Shown here: piece by piece, positions 13,754 through 17,364 of the stretch
Layout of the letters: each line of letters begins with the position of its first letter
How positions within the stretch are numbered: the first letter of the stretch is position 1
NCBI RefSeq assembly: GCF_963976135.1
Contig: NZ_CAXBKN010000065.1
Coordinates: 1-17,364, forward strand
Direction of reading: 5' to 3'
DNA: 17,364 nt
Origin: Maricaulis sp963976135
GTDB lineage: Bacteria > Pseudomonadota > Alphaproteobacteria > Caulobacterales > Maricaulaceae
Notes under the pieces: model-generated
Seen by the model: the letters and a program-made list of their open reading frames with translations, nothing else
What the model was told of the DNA's origin: nothing
Database searches by the model: none
Made by a program: the position numbers and the translations under genes

Positions 13754-14236
13754 CTAGAACGGGATTTCATCGTCCATGTCAGCGCTGCGGAAATCTTCCT
13801 TCGGCCCGTCAACCGCGCGCTGAGGCGAACGCTCGTTCGACTCAAAACTACCGCCACCGCCGCCATAGGAACCACCGCCCTCGCCCTTGCTGTCGAGCAT
13901 CTGCAATTCGCCGCGATACTTCTGCAGCACGATTTCGGTATTGTATTTGTCGACGCCGTTCTGGTCGGTCCATTTGCGGGTCTGCAGCGCGCCTTCGATA
14001 TAAACCTTGGCGCCCTTCTTCAGATAATTCTCGGCGACCTTGGCGAGCTGGTCGTTGAAGATGACGACGCTGTGCCATTCGGTCTTCTCGCGGCGCTCGC
14101 CGGAGGTCTTGTCGCGCCAGCTTTCCGAGGTCGCGATGCGCAGATTGCACACCGGATCGCCATTCGGCAGACGCCGGGTCTCCGGATCCTTGCCCAGATT
14201 GCCCACCAGAATGACCTTGTTCACAGATCCCGCCAT
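13754..14236 (-). CDS. ssb: single-stranded DNA-binding protein
   Basis: SSB binds single-stranded DNA as a tetramer and recruits replication and repair proteins through its C-terminal tip. The 160-residue protein has a full OB-fold (about 1-110, starting AGSVNKVILVGNLGKDPE), a Gly/Ser-rich flexible linker and the conserved acidic tip DMDDEIPF at the very end. The start at 14236 is chosen over an open frame to 14380 because GGAG lies 8 bases upstream and the conserved fold begins there. A perfect alphaproteobacterial LexA box lies 51 bases upstream, so expression is probably SOS-induced. It is divergent from uvrA. Confidence 0.98.
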   Translation of the reverse strand: MAGSVNKVILVGNLGKDPETRRLPNGDPVCNLRIATSESWRDKTSGERREKTEWHSVVIFNDQLAKVAENYLKKGAKVYIEGALQTRKWTDQNGVDKYNTEIVLQKYRGELQMLDSKGEGGGSYGGGGGSFESNERSPQRAVDGPKEDFRSADMDDEIPF

Positions 14237-14282
14237 CGCCCATTCTCCATAAATCTTGTTGCACGGCTTGTGCGCCGGGCCA

Positions 14283-14311
14283 ATTTGTTCACATTCTGTT
14301 CCGCAGGTCAA
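14283..14311 (-). promoter_or_regulatory. candidate ssb promoter overlapping the LexA box
   Basis: On the minus strand TTGACC (14311-14306) is a good -35 match. Seventeen bases later ACAAAT (14288-14283) is a modest -10. The LexA box occupies most of the spacer, which would fit repression by blocking RNA polymerase. The transcript would begin roughly 40 bases before the ssb start. Confidence 0.45.
14287..14301. promoter_or_regulatory. LexA (SOS) box for ssb
   Basis: GTTC (14287-14290), seven bases, GTTC (14298-14301): an exact match to the GTTC-N7-GTTC direct-repeat LexA operator known in alphaproteobacteria. It lies 51 bases upstream of the ssb start within the candidate promoter. Confidence 0.85.
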
Positions 14312-14322
14312 ATTTGCCTGCG
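14302..14322. repeat. imperfect palindrome abutting the ssb LexA box
   Basis: CGCAGG (14302-14307) and CCTGCG (14317-14322) are perfect inverse arms. The interior is one T plus CAAATTTG, itself a palindrome, so the whole 21 bases are symmetric apart from one extra T. It begins at the base following the LexA box and contains the ssb -35. It could be a second operator for an unidentified dimeric protein, or a cruciform-prone site. Confidence 0.45.
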
Positions 14323-14458
14323 AGTCGGAGGGATTTGAACGGAGTGGGGGCACAGAGTCCAGCGAGGCGCGCGGCAGCATGCCGATCGAACACAGGCCCG
14401 ATGCTTGCCCAGCTCCACTTCCTGCCTACATGGTGTCAGCATACCCGCATCTCGCCGC

Positions 14459-14487
14459 TGGACGCAGCGCGCCTTGTTCTCTAAATG
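14459..14487 (+). promoter_or_regulatory. candidate uvrA promoter (Caulobacter-type housekeeping)
   Basis: TGGACGC (14459-14465), 14 bases, then TCTAAATG (14480-14487) fits the Caulobacter housekeeping pattern TTGACGS-N10-14-GCTANAWC with one mismatch in the first box and two in the second. The -10 lies inside the second LexA box, and the uvrA start is 46 bases downstream. Bases 14323-14458 further upstream show no gene or clear signal. Confidence 0.5.
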
Positions 14488-14490
14488 TTC
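14476..14490. promoter_or_regulatory. LexA (SOS) box for uvrA
   Basis: GTTC (14476-14479), seven bases (tctaaat), GTTC (14487-14490): a second exact GTTC-N7-GTTC match, covering the likely -10 of uvrA and lying 43 bases before its ATG. Confidence 0.85.
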
Positions 14491-14533
14491 GGAATATCTC
14501 CCCGCCCGCGACTCGGCAGACGAAAGACATTTC

Positions 14534-17364
<2,831 letters not shown>

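Noticed and set aside
13457..14338. A 293-codon + strand frame crossing ssb and the exported unknown
   Set aside because: It runs antisense through ssb, crosses two gene boundaries and shows no recognisable protein features.

Overview
The window looks like chromosomal DNA from a GC-rich alphaproteobacterium, most likely of the Maricaulales/Caulobacterales group (Maricaulis-like). This rests on the neighbourhood of ssb, uvrA, gyrA, coaD and cyclophilin genes, on LexA boxes of the alphaproteobacterial direct-repeat type (GTTC-N7-GTTC), on a promoter resembling the Caulobacter housekeeping consensus, and on general protein style. The genus is an inference from memory, not from a search.

Layout. 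Positions 1-390 are non-coding and hold a strongly palindromic element of about 106 bp and an intrinsic terminator. Reading leftwards from 5467 come gyrA (TTG start), then the tightly coupled set coaD - exported cyclophilin - cytoplasmic cyclophilin, which ends at that terminator. To the right of gyrA, on the + strand, is a lipoprotein-type nucleotide pyrophosphatase/phosphodiesterase. It converges on an unusual minus-strand gene that encodes a ribbon-helix-helix-like domain, a hydrophobic segment and two EF-hand calcium loops. Divergent from that gene are sodC and an unrecognised exported protein. They converge on a membrane-anchored winged-helix regulator, which is divergent from a beta-lactamase-fold serine hydrolase.

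The right third, on the minus strand, reads ssb - unknown exported protein - SDR/DoxX-like fusion - DUF2269 membrane protein, possibly one transcript. Divergent from ssb is uvrA, which runs off the right edge within a few residues of its expected end. The ssb-uvrA spacer has two perfect GTTC-N7-GTTC LexA boxes, one serving each direction, so this is an SOS-controlled divergent promoter region.

Functional themes are DNA replication, topology and repair (gyrA, ssb, uvrA), coenzyme A synthesis (coaD), protein folding (two cyclophilins), and an envelope group (phosphodiesterase, SodC, EF-hand protein, serine hydrolase, exported unknowns). Two separate genes have the architecture of a DNA-binding domain tethered to the membrane. 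The RHH/EF-hand gene is the best candidate for something undescribed: it also has an internal start with a strong ribosome binding site that would give a separate exported calcium-binding protein.
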